Assembly (NCBI RefSeq): GCF_042100115.1
Contig: NC_091274.1
Span: 2,852,001-2,916,000 of the forward strand
DNA from: Alternaria dauci
Lineage: Eukaryota; Ascomycota; Dothideomycetes; Pleosporales; Pleosporaceae
Direction of reading: 5' to 3'
DNA length: 64,000 nt
The position numbers were made by a program, and so were the translations under genes. Under the pieces are notes generated by a model that ran no database searches, was not told where the DNA came from, and was given only the letters and a program-made list of their open reading frames with translations. This document shows positions 30,314-41,863 of the stretch, in pieces (the first letter of the stretch is position 1; each line of letters starts with the position of its first letter).

Positions 30314-32171
30314 ATGACCACCTCCCACGACCTGGCCGACGAGGCCGCCAACCCAAAGGGCATCCAGGCCACCACTGATGTCAACATGACTGAGTGCCCC
30401 GTTACCTGGAAGGCCTACCTCCTCTGCGCCTTTGCCTCCTTTGGTGGTATCTTCTTCGGTAAGATGACGATCGACAATCTATGTGTGTGCATTCAGCCAC
30501 TGACCTCATCTCCTCCAGGTTATGATTCTGGATACATCAACGGTGTGCTTAACTCGCCTCTCTTCATCGAGGAGGTCGAGGGCCCCATCTGCCCCCAGGG
30601 TCTTGATACCCCCAATGGCGCTTGCGCTATCAGCTCCAGCAACACCTCGCTCATTGTGTCCATCCTGTCCGCTGGTACCTTCTTTGGTGCTCTCATGGCT
30701 GGTGATATCTCCGACATGATTGGCCGCAAGTGGACGATCGTTTTGGGCTGTCTCATCTACATCATCGGTACGAAACCCCCGCATGCACTACCACGTTGAT
30801 CAGCCGCTAACCCCCGCTTTAGGTGTTGTTCTGCAGATGGCTGCAAGCGGCCGTGACCTCCTTGTCGCTGGTCGTGCCATTGCCGGTATTGGTGTCGGTT
30901 TCGAGTCTGCCATTGTCATTCTCTACATGTCTGAGATTTGCCCCAAGAAGGTCCGTGGTGCGCTCGTCTCCGGTTACCAGTTCTGCATCACCATTGGTCT
31001 CCTTCTCGCTGCCTGCGTCAACTATGGCGTACAGGACCGCGGTGACACTGGCGAGTACCGCATTCCCATTGGTATCCAATTCGCCTGGGGTCTCATCTTG
31101 GGTGGTGGTATTGCCTGCCTTCCCGACTCGCCTCGTTACTTTGTCAAGCGCGGCCGTCCCGATGAGGCCAAGAAGTCGCTGATGAAGATCCGTGGTGTGC
31201 ACCCAACCAGCCCCGATGCCGCCCACCTCAGGTCCCTGGTCGAATTCGAGCTTGCCGAGATCATCGCCAACGAGGAGTACGAGCGCGAGCTCATCCCTGC
31301 TGGTGGCTGGATCTCCGGATGGGCCAACTGCTTCAAGGGTTCTCTCTTCCAGTCCAACTCCAACCTCCGCAAGACCATTCTCGGTACCTCGCTCCAGATG
31401 ATGCAGCAGTGGACTGGTGTCAACTTCATCTTCTACTACTCCACACCTTTCTTGCAGTCGACTGGTGCCATCAGCAACACCTTCTTGATCTCGCTTGTCT
31501 TCACCCTCGTCAACGTCTGCTCCACTCCTCTTTCCTTCTACGGAATGGAGAAGTTCGGTCGCCGCACACTCCTCCTGTTCGGTGCCCTTGGTATGTTGAT
31601 CTGCCAGTTCTTGGTTGCCATCATCGGTGTCACCCAGGGTTTCAACAACTCCAGCACCCTCCCCGACGGTACCACCCGCGCCAACAACATTTCCGCTGTC
31701 AACGCCCAGATTGCCTTCATCGCCATCTTCATCTTCTTCTTCGCCACCACCTGGGGTCCTGGTGCCTGGGTCCTCATCGGTGAGGTCTTCCCTCTGCCCA
31801 TCCGTTCGCGTGGTGTTGCCCTCTCCACCGCCTCCAACTGGCTCTGGAACACCATCATCGCCGTCATCACCCCTTACATGGTTGGTACCGACGAGGGCAA
31901 CCTCAGGTCCTCCGTCTTCTTCATCTGGGGAGGTCTCTGCACCATTGCTTTCGTCTACACTTACTTCTTGGTTCCCGAGACCAAGGGTCTGTCTCTCGAG
32001 CAGGTCGACCAGATGATGGCCGAGACCACTCCCCGTACCTCTGCCAAGTGGCGCCCAACCCACACCTTTGTCGAGAGCTCTCTCCAGAAGGGTGGCACTG
32101 CCATGATCGAGAGGAACGGTTCCGTTGTTGTCGACCCCGAGAAGAACACTCGCACTGCCTCCGTCCACTAG
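30314..32171 (+). CDS. MFS hexose (monosaccharide) transporter
   Basis: Plasma-membrane sugar/H+ symporter-type protein of 580 residues from exons 30314-30458, 30519-30767 and 30823-32171 (introns 60 and 55 bases). About twelve membrane segments fit. Sugar transporter signatures are seen in order: GYDSGYINGVL in the first segment, DMIGRKWTI after segment 2, GRAIAGIGVGFESAIVILYMSE, LPDSPRYFVKRGR before the central loop, the QQWTGVNFIFYYS motif in segment 7, GRRTLLLFG and the final PETKGLSLEQVDQMM. The C-terminal cytosolic tail is about 60 residues. Codon choice is strongly biased to C-ending codons, suggesting high expression. It imports glucose or related sugars; the exact substrate and affinity are not readable. 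Confidence 0.95.
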
Positions 32172-32425
32172 ATGGAGTAATGGGTAGTGTACTATTCATG
32201 TTATAACGACACGAATGAGACACTTGTACGACGTAATGTTTGGGTTATGTGAAACGTAAAGTAGAGCATAGCACGAAAGATGGGAAGGATTATACGCCTC
32301 TGTGATACCTCTGTAGTTTATCCTATAGCATAAACTACCTCTCTAATCTTACAAATGAATTTTCGAATCCTATTCATGCACGGGTATCTCACCTAGTCCT
32401 TCCTTTGCATCTTGTTCACCGCTAC

Positions 32426-33160
32426 TCAAATCTCATCTCCATCACACATGCCCAACCCCCGCTCCTGCCTCCTCAGCCCTTCTTCCAACTTACCCGCAAC
32501 CTCCCTCTCCCTCTCCGTCATCTTCCCTCCCCTCTTCGCCCGTTTCGTCTCCAGCCCTTTCAACGTCGCTCCCGCCTTCTTGATATCATGCTCGTCCGCC
32601 AAAGGCCCCGCTTTGATCTCCGCAGCACTCTTCCCGATCCACCACTGTGCATCATGCACCCCAGGAAAAACGCCTTCTCTAACCGGATCCGGCCTAGGTA
32701 TACCTAGTTCATGCACTTCCAAGGCCGGCGAGGACGAAATGAGTGTGGCGTGGGTGCGGAGGAGGGCTAGTGCTTCGCGTGACGAGGGTGAGGTGGTGGA
32801 GATGTGGAAGCGTGTTGTTTGTGCTGGGGGGAGATTGAGATGGCGGCGTGAGTTGGTGTAGGTGATGCCTGCTTGGATACGGTCGAGGAGCAGCGGATTG
32901 GTTTCTGGATCGGTTTCTGGGTCGGTTTCTGGATCGGGAGCCGCTTTGGTGGATGAGGGAGGTACGAAGGGTTTTACTACGATGTTGGAGAATTCCTGAA
33001 TCTCTGGGCTTGGAGACCTGTGGCTTGGTGGTGTGGTTTGTGGGGATGGCTGCTGGGGTGGTGTCGTCTTCGTGTTGCGAGATCGCTTTGGTGGTGGTGG
33101 TGGTGGTGGTGAACTAGCCAGCTCGTTGCCGGTTCTACGCTCTTTGAGTTCGGGTGTCAT
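32426..33160 (-). CDS. Proline-rich hypothetical protein
   Basis: Frame of 244 residues from an ATG at 33160; the same frame is open up to 33529, so the start is uncertain. Residues about 17-24 are an uninterrupted proline run encoded by a GGT-type repeat, and three tandem copies of an Asp-Pro-Glu-Thr unit follow near residue 70. The C-terminal half looks folded: RRHLNLPPAQTTRFHISTTS, then a segment ending GVHDAQWWIGKSAAEIKAGP and a basic, helical tail with REREVAGKLEEGLRRQERGL. No signal peptide. I do not recognise a family; a role is not assigned. Confidence 0.6.
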   Translation of the reverse strand: MTPELKERRTGNELASSPPPPPPPKRSRNTKTTPPQQPSPQTTPPSHRSPSPEIQEFSNIVVKPFVPPSSTKAAPDPETDPETDPETNPLLLDRIQAGITYTNSRRHLNLPPAQTTRFHISTTSPSSREALALLRTHATLISSSPALEVHELGIPRPDPVREGVFPGVHDAQWWIGKSAAEIKAGPLADEHDIKKAGATLKGLETKRAKRGGKMTEREREVAGKLEEGLRRQERGLGMCDGDEI

Positions 33161-34463
33161 GATTGTTTTGGCAAAGGAATACAGGATGTTAGAGGTAGTA
33201 TGAAAGCAGTGTGAACGTCGAGTTGAGACACTCGAGGGGACAATACTTTGCTGGCTACTTGTACAATAGTACTTCGCCATGGTGGCGAGCTCGTTCCAGT
33301 GAAAGCTTCCATGTCGAAGGCTGCAATAGCTAATATGCAAGAAACGACAATGTGCTTTCCCTACGTCACTCTCAAATTGCATTTCCCTCATGTGTGCAGA
33401 TGTAGGGAGCCGTACTGATGACTTTTCTAACACCCATTGAGTCGGCTTACCTCCAGCACGAGCAAGTGACTTTCTCTCCAACATTCTTGCAGTCTGCGGA
33501 TCGTCTTGAATACACTCTTCACCAACCAAATTCGGACCCCTTAGTGGTTGATGTCGATATCTCTTAGTTTGTTGTACTGCTCCTCCGTATTACCTGACCA
33601 TGATATCTTGTACAACACGGTGTGATGTAGCTTGCACTTTTTCTTACGCCTGGTATATCCCAGGCAGACCTTCTTGTCACTACGAAACGTCACCTCGATG
33701 CCAGGACTTTTTTCCGTTTGTGTTTTCGAGTAGGTGCTCCGATAACACTGTCTCAACAGTCATGGTCGAGATTATTATTATCTCCTGGTGTGATTTGGCC
33801 ACCCATTGCCTGATCAATTCTGATCGCAATCTTCTCCGTGTTCGAGTCGGGCGGGGATGTCGCAAAAAAAGACGAGATCTGCGTCCTACCACGACCAGAC
33901 GCCGTGCTCTCGAGGTATCATGTACTTGCATTTGTGTGTACCATCTCCTTTGTCATAGCCATGTTGTCTGCCGTACTGCTCCTGGTCAATTTTGCTAGCG
34001 GTCGAAGTGTACCTAGGTAAGATTACCAGTGTGAACAGATCGAGGAATCGCTGCCTTCTAAGGTTCGCTTGATTCACACGAGGTTGTGTTGATACCTGTA
34101 TCGCAGCAAAATAAAACACCTTTATTGCCCTACTTAGTTCTAGGATTGATGATCACGAAGTTGAGATCTGCGACACTTTTAGCTCGGCCCACAATGACGT
34201 CACTATCGCAATTACTTCCGCAGACGTCTATGTCAGTGTCACAGGTCTGCAGCATTCTATTCTTCAAATTCGAGACACTCGCTCGTCCAGCCACATATAT
34301 TGTAGATACTAGCAGTGGGTCTTTTACACAACTATGTTGTTAAGTTAAACTATTAGGAGAGATGCTCGTCGTCGACATGAGGCTTCGTACTCGATACAAC
34401 CCTGGAATGGGTATCACGACCGTTGTGGCAGGCGCCTGAGCACTAGAACCCCTCAATAACTTG
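33161..34463. other. Gene-poor, AT-richer region
   Basis: Only short, interrupted frames are present on both strands. A 71-codon minus-strand frame at 33541-33756 is basic, but has no family features. This opens the gene-sparse island that runs to about 37.7 kb. Confidence 0.5.
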
Positions 34464-35400
34464 TTAATTCCCGTATCGTCTATAACTCTGGAATCCGGAG
34501 CTCACTTCAGAGGGCAGCATAAAGTCTGCCTCTGAGCTTTGTCGTCGCACACGCCGCAGTACACTCGGAATCGCCCTAATCGATAGTGCCCAAGTTGTAT
34601 CGAAGCTGTTCGGAAAGATATCGAGATTCACACCCAGGATTGTTCCAAGTGCCGCGTAATGCGTGTCGTCAAGGTCAACAGACTAGCCGGATAGGCCGAG
34701 CAGACCAGTTCTGAATCAGTGGACAGCAATTCTAAAGTCCCGATATTACTCACCTTTGTGTCTTTCGCGACATTGACCTTGTCCTGGAATATCTCTTCAC
34801 CATCAGGAGACACCCACTGGCTCTTGAAGCCTCAAGTCAGATACTTCACCCAACGTGGTTGTCATGAACCTTATCGACGTTGAAACGCTTGATAGACAAC
34901 TCTTATCTTATCGGAAGAAGATATACAGCCTTCACTGATGCATTACCTAGCCACGCTAGGCGTCGAGTACCAGTAAGCAGGCTCATTGCAGTTCGCATCC
35001 TCGAGGGTGTATGGCCGACTATAGAATCATATACCCAGATTGATCTCATCAGCAGACACGCTCACACCCCGGAACAAGGTATTCCTTGATTTCTGTTGTA
35101 TTTATATGTGCGAAGACGTACGAAAGTGTATCATGGTCGACAGTTCGGAAAGAACACGAAGCGGACAGTATTCTCCAAACTTTGTTCACGGCAGTCTGTA
35201 TGGTATCACTGTCATCATAGGTAAAGAGAGCCCTCGGTACATGTATGACGCGATATGTAGACTCAAGGCAATGCATTGCTTCCTGCTGTCTAGTAGGATC
35301 AGTCCATGAAAACTGTTACATACGAAAGGGTAGGACGAGACGATGCAAAGTCTTAGGAACAGTGAAGGCTGGCAACTGCGGTGAGAAGAATTGCAACAGT
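34464..35400 (-). pseudogene. Probable degraded gene of unknown family
   Basis: On the minus strand, segments with protein-like composition follow one another in different frames. They are one with HCLESTYRVIHVPRALFTYD (from about 35276), one with SRPYTLEDANCNEPAYWYST (about 35020-34960), one with EVSDLRLQEP (about 34850), and one with SPDGEEIFQDKVNVAKDTK that continues, across an intron-like GTGAGT...AG, into VDLDDTHYAALGTILGVNLD and a stop at 34464. Between them are stop codons and at least two shifts of frame that short introns cannot explain. I read this as the remains of a multi-exon gene. The family is not recognised, and a strongly intron-rich intact gene remains possible. Confidence 0.4.
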
Positions 35401-36529
35401 GTGGTTCGATATACAGCTAACGTAGATCCTAGTGAATCAGTCGCTGACTAAACTGGCAAGTATATATCTCAGTGAAGCTTCACGAGCGAAGCTCACAATG
35501 ACTGCAGGTGCAACCGTTACATGCCATAGCTGATTCTTGAGACAAATGCAAACAAACCTACGTGTGCCACTTTTATCAAACTCTGCTATTGTACAGATGT
35601 TAAAGTCTTTGACTTTAGCTCGCAAGAAAAAGGATTTCTTTGTCACACCAATTAGGCACCTCAACGACAGCATAAATTACATCATGATTAGCCGCCAAGC
35701 GGCTATAATCACGCTGACATTAAGCATCACATCGACCTCAGACGACACGCCAACACTGAAGAAATACACAGGCGCTATCAATGGAATTCGCCGTGGAGAC
35801 AGGCTTCAACCAGTCGCCGTCGCCCGCGGCATAATTGTTGCTGGTATCACCGCGAACGGCCTCCAGGGCTTTCGTGCAAATTTCCGGCTCTAGGAACACT
35901 TTGCAAACCCGCTAGTGAAAGGTGCAAGACGTATACTGTGCTAACCGGCGATAAATGTGCTAGAATCACTAATGCAAATAATACACCGTGAGTTTCAATC
36001 GTCCCCTGTAATCTATTATTCAGCGGGAATTTTGAAACGTGATGAGTTAGGATAGATATCTAGGTATCCGATAGGTATAACTTCTCCAGGTAAAGACTAC
36101 CTAGGTAGGCAAATCTAGACCTATTATCTGATACAACAGAGTCCTAAACACTATAGATTATCTAGAAAAAGTGCATTTGCTTTCTAAGAGTGGTGAAGAA
36201 ATGGCTATGACAACATGTAGTAATTCAAGCATGCAAGGCATTACTGTCAGACGACTTCTTTATCTAGCTAACACAGCCCTTATCAAGCCAGTGACTAATA
36301 GCACTATGGAAACCAAGCAGCGGAAGATGCTCGATTGTATCATCTACTTCTATAGTATTGGTCTTAGCCACACTGTCTGTGTAGCTGCTTATGATACAAT
36401 CAAGCCCTGGAGTTTACCGCTAGAACACAGAATCCATAACTATTACAGGGCAACCACGACTGAAACTAAAGCCTCAAAGCCATATTCCTCCTCTTGCATG
36501 TTTAATCATGTATCTGTTTACTGCCTATT
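35401..36529. other. Gene-poor AT-rich stretch
   Basis: Frames of 118 codons (35537-35893, plus) and 127 codons (36171-36554, plus) occur, but neither shows a motif, signal peptide or normal codon bias. The section 35930-36160 is markedly AT-rich with repeated CTAGGTA-like words. Confidence 0.45.
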
Positions 36530-36809
36530 CTATGTAGGTGTACATGTGGGCTGATAGGATTATGTTATCAGTACTAGCGAGGCGAGGATATATAGCAGAG
36601 AAACTTACGGCGGCACCGCATGCATAGCAAGGGGGAGAACCCGCTGGCACACTGCAAATCTGGGCTTGGCATACTCCGTCTATCTCGCAGCTTGAACTCC
36701 AGAGACTCATTTCTTGTCGGACTTTGTTTGGTTTCTCCTCGCTGGTGCGGGTAGGCGTTCCAATCGCAAGGCCGATAAAGACGGTCGAAAGAAGAATAGT
36801 GGGACGCAT
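36530..36809 (-). CDS. Small secreted cysteine-rich protein (effector candidate)
   Basis: Protein of 73 residues from exons 36809-36609 and 36550-36530; a 58-base intron (GTAAGT...ATCAG) lies near the end, and splicing replaces a Cys-free read-through tail by one with a sixth cysteine. The signal peptide is about 1-18 (MRPTILLSTVFIGLAIGT). The mature part has six cysteines packed in about 35 residues (spacing C-5-C-4-C-8-C-2-C-5-C). There is a strong TATAAATA box upstream. The gene sits alone in a gene-poor island, a usual setting of fungal effectors. No homologous family recognised; the function as effector is inference from size, secretion and cysteines. Confidence 0.65.
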
Positions 36810-36937
36810 AACGTAGGCTTGAAGTAGGGCTGGGCCTTTGGTGGCTGATTGGTCCAAGCAAATGTGGTTGCAAATGTGTAAGAACAAATTTGTTCAATAG
36901 CTTACCTAGGTACCAAAGCTGAGATATGCGATGTACC

Positions 36938-36945
36938 TATTTATA
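36938..36945 (-). promoter_or_regulatory. TATA box of the small secreted protein gene
   Basis: TATAAATA on the minus strand lies about 130 bases upstream of the start at 36809. It is a perfect consensus and supports that this short gene is real. Confidence 0.55.
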
Positions 36946-37684
36946 CGCGTCTTCCGATATTATGATTGTACATCAATGTCGGGTCATGCTCTCCCGTGAC
37001 TAGGTACGTACCCTTTGATCACTAAACACTACAGTAAGGCTGCCAATACTTGTTACAAGAAGAATAAACAAACCCATCAGTCGATGATCAGTATCTCGGA
37101 GCCTTGGAGACCGGAGCCAGGATGTGCCAAGCAATTTGGCTGCCAATCACGAGACGTAGCCGGCGCAACTCCACGGGAGTGGGTATCCGTTTATGTGAGC
37201 ACTAGTATTTCTGTGACACACAAATGAAATGATTGGACAACATGCACATGGTTCTTCTTCAAAGTCGTGTCCGTGAAACCTATTTGTTGGAGTTGGCACG
37301 CTCATTGTATCTTCCTTCTCACGTCTCAACATCCACCTCATCATAGGTCACAGACCGTTGACTTCCCTTAGTGCACCTTGAACTAGCTGACCATGATGTC
37401 ACCCACCAGGCGCGATATCGATACAAGTTGCCGCCAGGTACGCAGTTCGGTCCGCCTAAAAGACTCCACGACTCCTCCGAAGCTGCAATATGTCGCATAC
37501 CAACCCGCGAAACATGTTGAACAACCAAGGCCCTGGCGGAATGTGTGGTGCAACGATATGAAATTCTGCCCCGGATTCGATGCTTTGCTTCTTCGATCTA
37601 CGAGGATGGGATCAGGCGTTGGCGGGATGCCAGTTGCAGGAAGGATAACAGGCTACTTCTCGCGCACAGAACGAGAAGGCTTCT
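36946..37684. other. Intergenic, no supported gene
   Basis: The region lies upstream of the small secreted protein gene and downstream of the rhodopsin-like gene, both on the minus strand. A 117-codon plus-strand frame overlapping the end of the rhodopsin-like gene has no features. Confidence 0.45.
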
Positions 37685-39147
37685 CTATTTCCGAGCAACT
37701 GGGCTCTGTTTTCTTTCGTCCCATTCGAATTCCTTCGTCAAAGTGATGCCTCTTTCCCTCCTATCGTTCGGAGGCGACTCGCTTGCCCGGACTTCGCTTG
37801 ATTCCTTGCGGCCCGCATTAGGACACTCCCCATGCACATGGGTTGTTGTGAGCCCTATCTCATCCTCATCTAGCCGAGATCTACCCCATGGCTCGTGATC
37901 GTTCTTTGACCTCATCCACGACTTCCTCTCGGGTTTGATCTCCCTTTGTGTAATCATGGTGCCGTCCAACGTATCGTTAACTTTGATCTTTCGCGTGCGC
38001 TTCTTGGAGATTGTTTCGAGTGGATCTAACGATTGGGCAGGGGATTCCATCTGGTGCGACCCTTTGAGCGTGGATGGCAGGCTCCTGGAGAGCAGATCCG
38101 TGAATTGTAGCAGGAGCGGGCGAAGGGTGGGCAGGCAACCGGAGATGATGCCGGCTGAGGGCTCCACAGAAGACCAGATAAACACGTCGCTCTTTGCCCA
38201 GCTGATATCCGTTGTTTGAACGAGGCGTACGCAGGTGATGATGCGATAAAGCGACGCAAAACACACACTGCAGGAATCAGTAAGTGTTTGTCAGGTAGAC
38301 TCGCTTTGCTCTGGAACTTACAAGCTGCCGAGTAGGAACGTAAGAACTACTGCGACCTTTTGCGATCGTCCCATGTTCAGCTTGAGCACGCTTTGTACAG
38401 GTATCGCGAGGATACAAATATCGCCGAACAGATTGATGATACCGATTACAAGGTAGAACTAGGTTCTCGTTAGTTGTGTATTGTGATTCTCATTTGACCA
38501 GAACACACCTTTGCCTCGTTTACCAGTACCACGCCATCACCTCCATACCACTGGTTCCAGTAGTAATGCAGTGGTCGTGTATACAGTGGCAGAACGATGT
38601 GGTTGGTGATCAGATAAAGAGCCGTGAGAACGGTGCAAAACCAGCCAAGCCATGTCATCCCAAAAATGCGACGATACAAAGCCAGAATCGAGAATTTGAT
38701 CACACAAAGACTCCATGTGTAGATGTAAACATACGCAAAAGTTATCTAGCGGTTGTCAGCGTTGCTCTATTGGCGTGTCTCAAGAGGTAACAACGCACTA
38801 TCGTAATCTGTCGCATCTCATACGGTCCCAAAGACCATATATGCTTTCCGAGACCGAAGAAACCCCCTGACCTGAATGTCAGCAGAAGTCGCCAATTTTG
38901 TATGACATAGAACTCTACCTGCAATGCAGCAAGCTAAGTTGCCAGCATTCAGCGCCAACCCAAGGAACATGAGATGATCATCTAGTCCTAGTGCCTCACG
39001 CTTTAGACGCAGGCGGGTGAGTAGACGCAACCCGACGAAGATGAACGAAAGGACAAAAAGCACAATGCCAATAGCATTGTTGCTAGCAGTGCGGGATTCC
39101 GACAAGTCAATGCCAGGTGGCGGGTTTGCGAAATAGTTGACCGCCAT
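37685..39147 (-). CDS. Fungal rhodopsin-like seven-helix membrane protein
   Basis: Protein of 417 residues from five exons: 39147-38919, 38866-38799, 38745-38509, 38458-38322 and 38267-37685, with introns of 50-54 bases. Seven hydrophobic segments fit, including NAIGIVLFVLSFIFVGLRLLTR with the RLxxRxxLGLDDHLM motif, FAYVYIYTWSLCVIKFSILALYRRIF, a segment with WFCTVLTALYLITNHIVLPLY, and the final one with WSSVEPSAGIISGCLPTLRPLL. These are the hallmarks of the large 'rhodopsin domain-containing' (PTH11-related) group of Pezizomycotina. There is no CFEM domain at the N-terminus. The C-terminal 170 residues are charged and cytosolic. Members are orphan surface receptors or membrane proteins; no ligand is known. 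Confidence 0.9.
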
Positions 39148-39801
39148 GTTTACAGACTGGTTGCATCGAAATCCAACAGTATAAGTGAAGAACGTCGAAA
39201 CTTTGAGACGGGCTTGGAGCCTTGATCATAGATCGGCAAACTACATACTCAATACACCGAATGCATCAATGCAGTGAACATCGAGCAGGGTAGGGGGCCG
39301 AGTCACAAAAAATATGTAGCAACGCATATTTCCAGAAGTCGGCACGATTAGGAAGCCAATCGGTATAGTTTCCTGTGGGGACATGAGTTTTGCGTAGCGA
39401 CAGAAAATGTGTCCTCACAGAACCTGTCGCCAAGTTAGGATAGGAAGCCGTCTGCACCAACTGCAGATGTCCAGGATTAAAATCCCCGATAGGAAGTGTG
39501 ATGTGACAAACAGGGCGCTCGCTGCATATCGCCCAATCACAAGGACTGAATACGTGGGGTTTCTCGTATAATATTTCGGAACGAATTAGGGGACCCCGGA
39601 TCGGGCCTTTCAGAGTTACTCGGGCCTTTTTCCTCGACATGGGAGATAACGACGTGCCGCAGCCTTTCCCGTTAGTAGAATGCCTTAGTGGGCACCATCA
39701 CCCATGAAATCTGGACCACATCAGCTTCCTTCTCCACGTTCTCTACACCTTGCTCGTCCTGACTCAAACAATTGCTATCTTCAATATCGCATTCCAACAA
39801 C
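39148..39801. promoter_or_regulatory. Divergent promoter region (rhodopsin-like / nitrilase)
   Basis: 654 bases separate the start codons of two divergent genes. A 124-codon minus-strand frame (39266-39640) overlaps but shows no features. No strong TATA box seen. Confidence 0.45.
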
Positions 39802-40898
39802 ATGGCGCCTAAAGAAACCAAGTTTAAGGTGGCTGCAGCCCATGCTGCACCTGTCTTTATGGACAAAGCAGCCACTATCAAGAAGACGATTCGACTCATT
39901 GAGCAAGCTGCGAAAGACGATATCAAGCTCCTGGTGTTTCCTGAAACATTCATCCCCGGCTACCCCGTACGTGTCTTGGCTCTTAACCTCAAGGTTGAAT
40001 ATTATACTAATCCTGACCATAGTGGTGGACTGAGGCCTACCCACCCCTAAAGCAGGTTGCTGCTTTGGCCAAGTATGCTGAAGAAAGCGTCGTTGTGGAG
40101 CCGAACGGAGAAGACGTCAGCGCCATTCAGGATGCTTGTCGCCGTACCGGTGTAGCAATCAATCTGGGAATCTCGGAGCGTATTGCAAATGGCCATACAC
40201 TGTTCAACTCGCAGGTTATCATCGAGAGCGACGGCACTATCCTCGGTGTTCATCGCAAGCTCCAGCCAACTTTTGTCGAGCGCATGGTGTGGGCTCAGGG
40301 TAACGGAAGCACATTGCGCACCTGGCCACTTTCCCTGGGCTACAACCTCGGAGGGCTGGCGTGTTGGGAACATACCATGAACGGCGCACGCCAGGCACTC
40401 ATCACCCAGAACCAGCACATTCACGCTGGAGCGTGGCCAGCCTTGTCGGCGATGACGGGCTTCGAGGATGTCGCCAATGCGCAAATCGAGGCGTTGATGA
40501 AGACGCATGCTTTGACCGCCCAGGTCTTCGTTATTGCTGTTTCTGACTACGTCGACCAACAGTGTCTCGACTGGATGGAAACCAATCTTGGAAAGCAGGA
40601 CCTGATCAAGCTTGGCGGCGGTTGGTCCTCCGTCATTCATCCGTTCTGCTCATTCATCGCGGGACCGCATACCGGTGGAGAGGAAAAGTTGGTACAGGGC
40701 GAGATTGACTTCTCTCACATGGGCCCTGTCAAGGTATGGATTGATGCAGCAGGCCACTACCAACGCCCGGAGATCCTGCAGTTCTCGTTCGACAAGCGTC
40801 CACACTGGGCGGACGAGAAAACCGACCGCTTCAGAGTACGCACTGAGGAGAAGCAACTAGAGGATAAGGTTGAGTACCCGGGCAACACGGCCGCTTAG
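39802..40898 (+). CDS. Nitrilase (carbon-nitrogen hydrolase)
   Basis: Protein of 346 residues from exons 39802-39966 and 40023-40898; the 56-base intron joins FPETFIPGYP to WWTEAYPPLK. It hydrolyses a nitrile to the acid plus ammonia (or to the amide in cyanide-hydratase relatives). The catalytic triad is complete: Glu48 in FPETF, Lys134 in HRKLQPT and Cys169 in ACWEH. The NxQxIHxxAWP block follows, with AQVFVIAVSDYVDQQC and the C-terminal strand typical of the fungal nitrilase branch. No targeting signal, so probably cytosolic. The substrate (aryl-, aryl-aceto- or aliphatic nitrile, or cyanide) cannot be decided by eye. Confidence 0.95.
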
Positions 40899-41863
40899 GG
40901 ATTGTAGGTATGATCGTACTAGATAGGGAACGTAAAAGTTGGCGGTCATGTCCTTGGAGTGGCGACTTGTGCTACCCGTTACTCATTGGGCGGCGTGGAG
41001 GCTTGGCGACTCCGCCCCATCGCACCTGCATTATTGCCCAGTAACCCCTCAGCGGGGTAGTGGGGCCTTGAGTCTCAGTAGCATCTTCACTTCGCAAACA
41101 CTGTTTCGGTCCACATTTGGCATGCTGGGCACTTTCAGTGCTGTAAGCGATATTATTCCAGCCGTTTTGCTTGTGAATGGTCTAGTAGCAAAGCTCGACG
41201 ACGCTTCCGGCACCACCTAGATATAGCTTAGTATTAGACTTTATATGCAAACACTAAAGTTTTGACAGCAAAGCGGCCCGTTGCTACATGCGATAGTCCG
41301 CCTGTTGACTTCCTGCAGCGCATATAGCGATATCCGAACACTTTCGACTAGGGCCAGAAGACACGTAGATCGAGAGAAGTGCGAAGCGCGATCCGTTGAA
41401 GGATTGCGACAAGGAGGCAGTTGTTCGGAACTAGTGAACCCAGAGACACTTTCCATTCTCCAACTACACTCCAGGACTGGAGGTTCTGAACGGTCTCTAC
41501 TATCGCGAGGAAAGAGCGATTCATTTCAATGATTTTGCTTCCATGGTATAGTAATCTTCGTCATAGTGGAAGAACATGGTCAGGGCAAGGTATGCGCGAC
41601 TCTACTTCCAACATCATGCGTACAGTTTCAGCTGATATTTCTTCGTGTACGGACCGAAGTTACCTGACCAACGGCTACTAAAAACGAGCTGTTGATAATC
41701 CAGCGTTGTCTTCCACCCTTGAGATCAGTTTACTTACAATTAATACCAGCGAGTTTCCATTCAACTATGTGCTGGAGCTATTTGGGCGTTCCTGACCCGG
41801 ATGGTATACCAAATATATCATCCTTGCAGCCAAGGTCTACTCCAACACGACCAACAGCCTTGC
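40899..41863. other. Intergenic, no supported gene
   Basis: The region lies between the convergent ends of the nitrilase and the second small secreted protein gene. A G/C-rich hairpin-like block (CCCCTCAGCGGGGTAGTGGGG) lies near 41046-41066 downstream of the nitrilase. Frames of 70-95 codons have no features. Confidence 0.45.

Noticed and set aside
30819..32168. 449-codon minus-strand open frame opposite the hexose transporter
   Set aside because: It is the antisense of a strongly codon-biased gene; C-ending codons suppress stops in this frame. Composition (Gly/Asp/Glu/Val) has no family features.
36171..36554. 127-codon plus-strand frame in the AT-rich island
   Set aside because: It overlaps the second exon of the small secreted gene on the other strand and has no recognisable feature.
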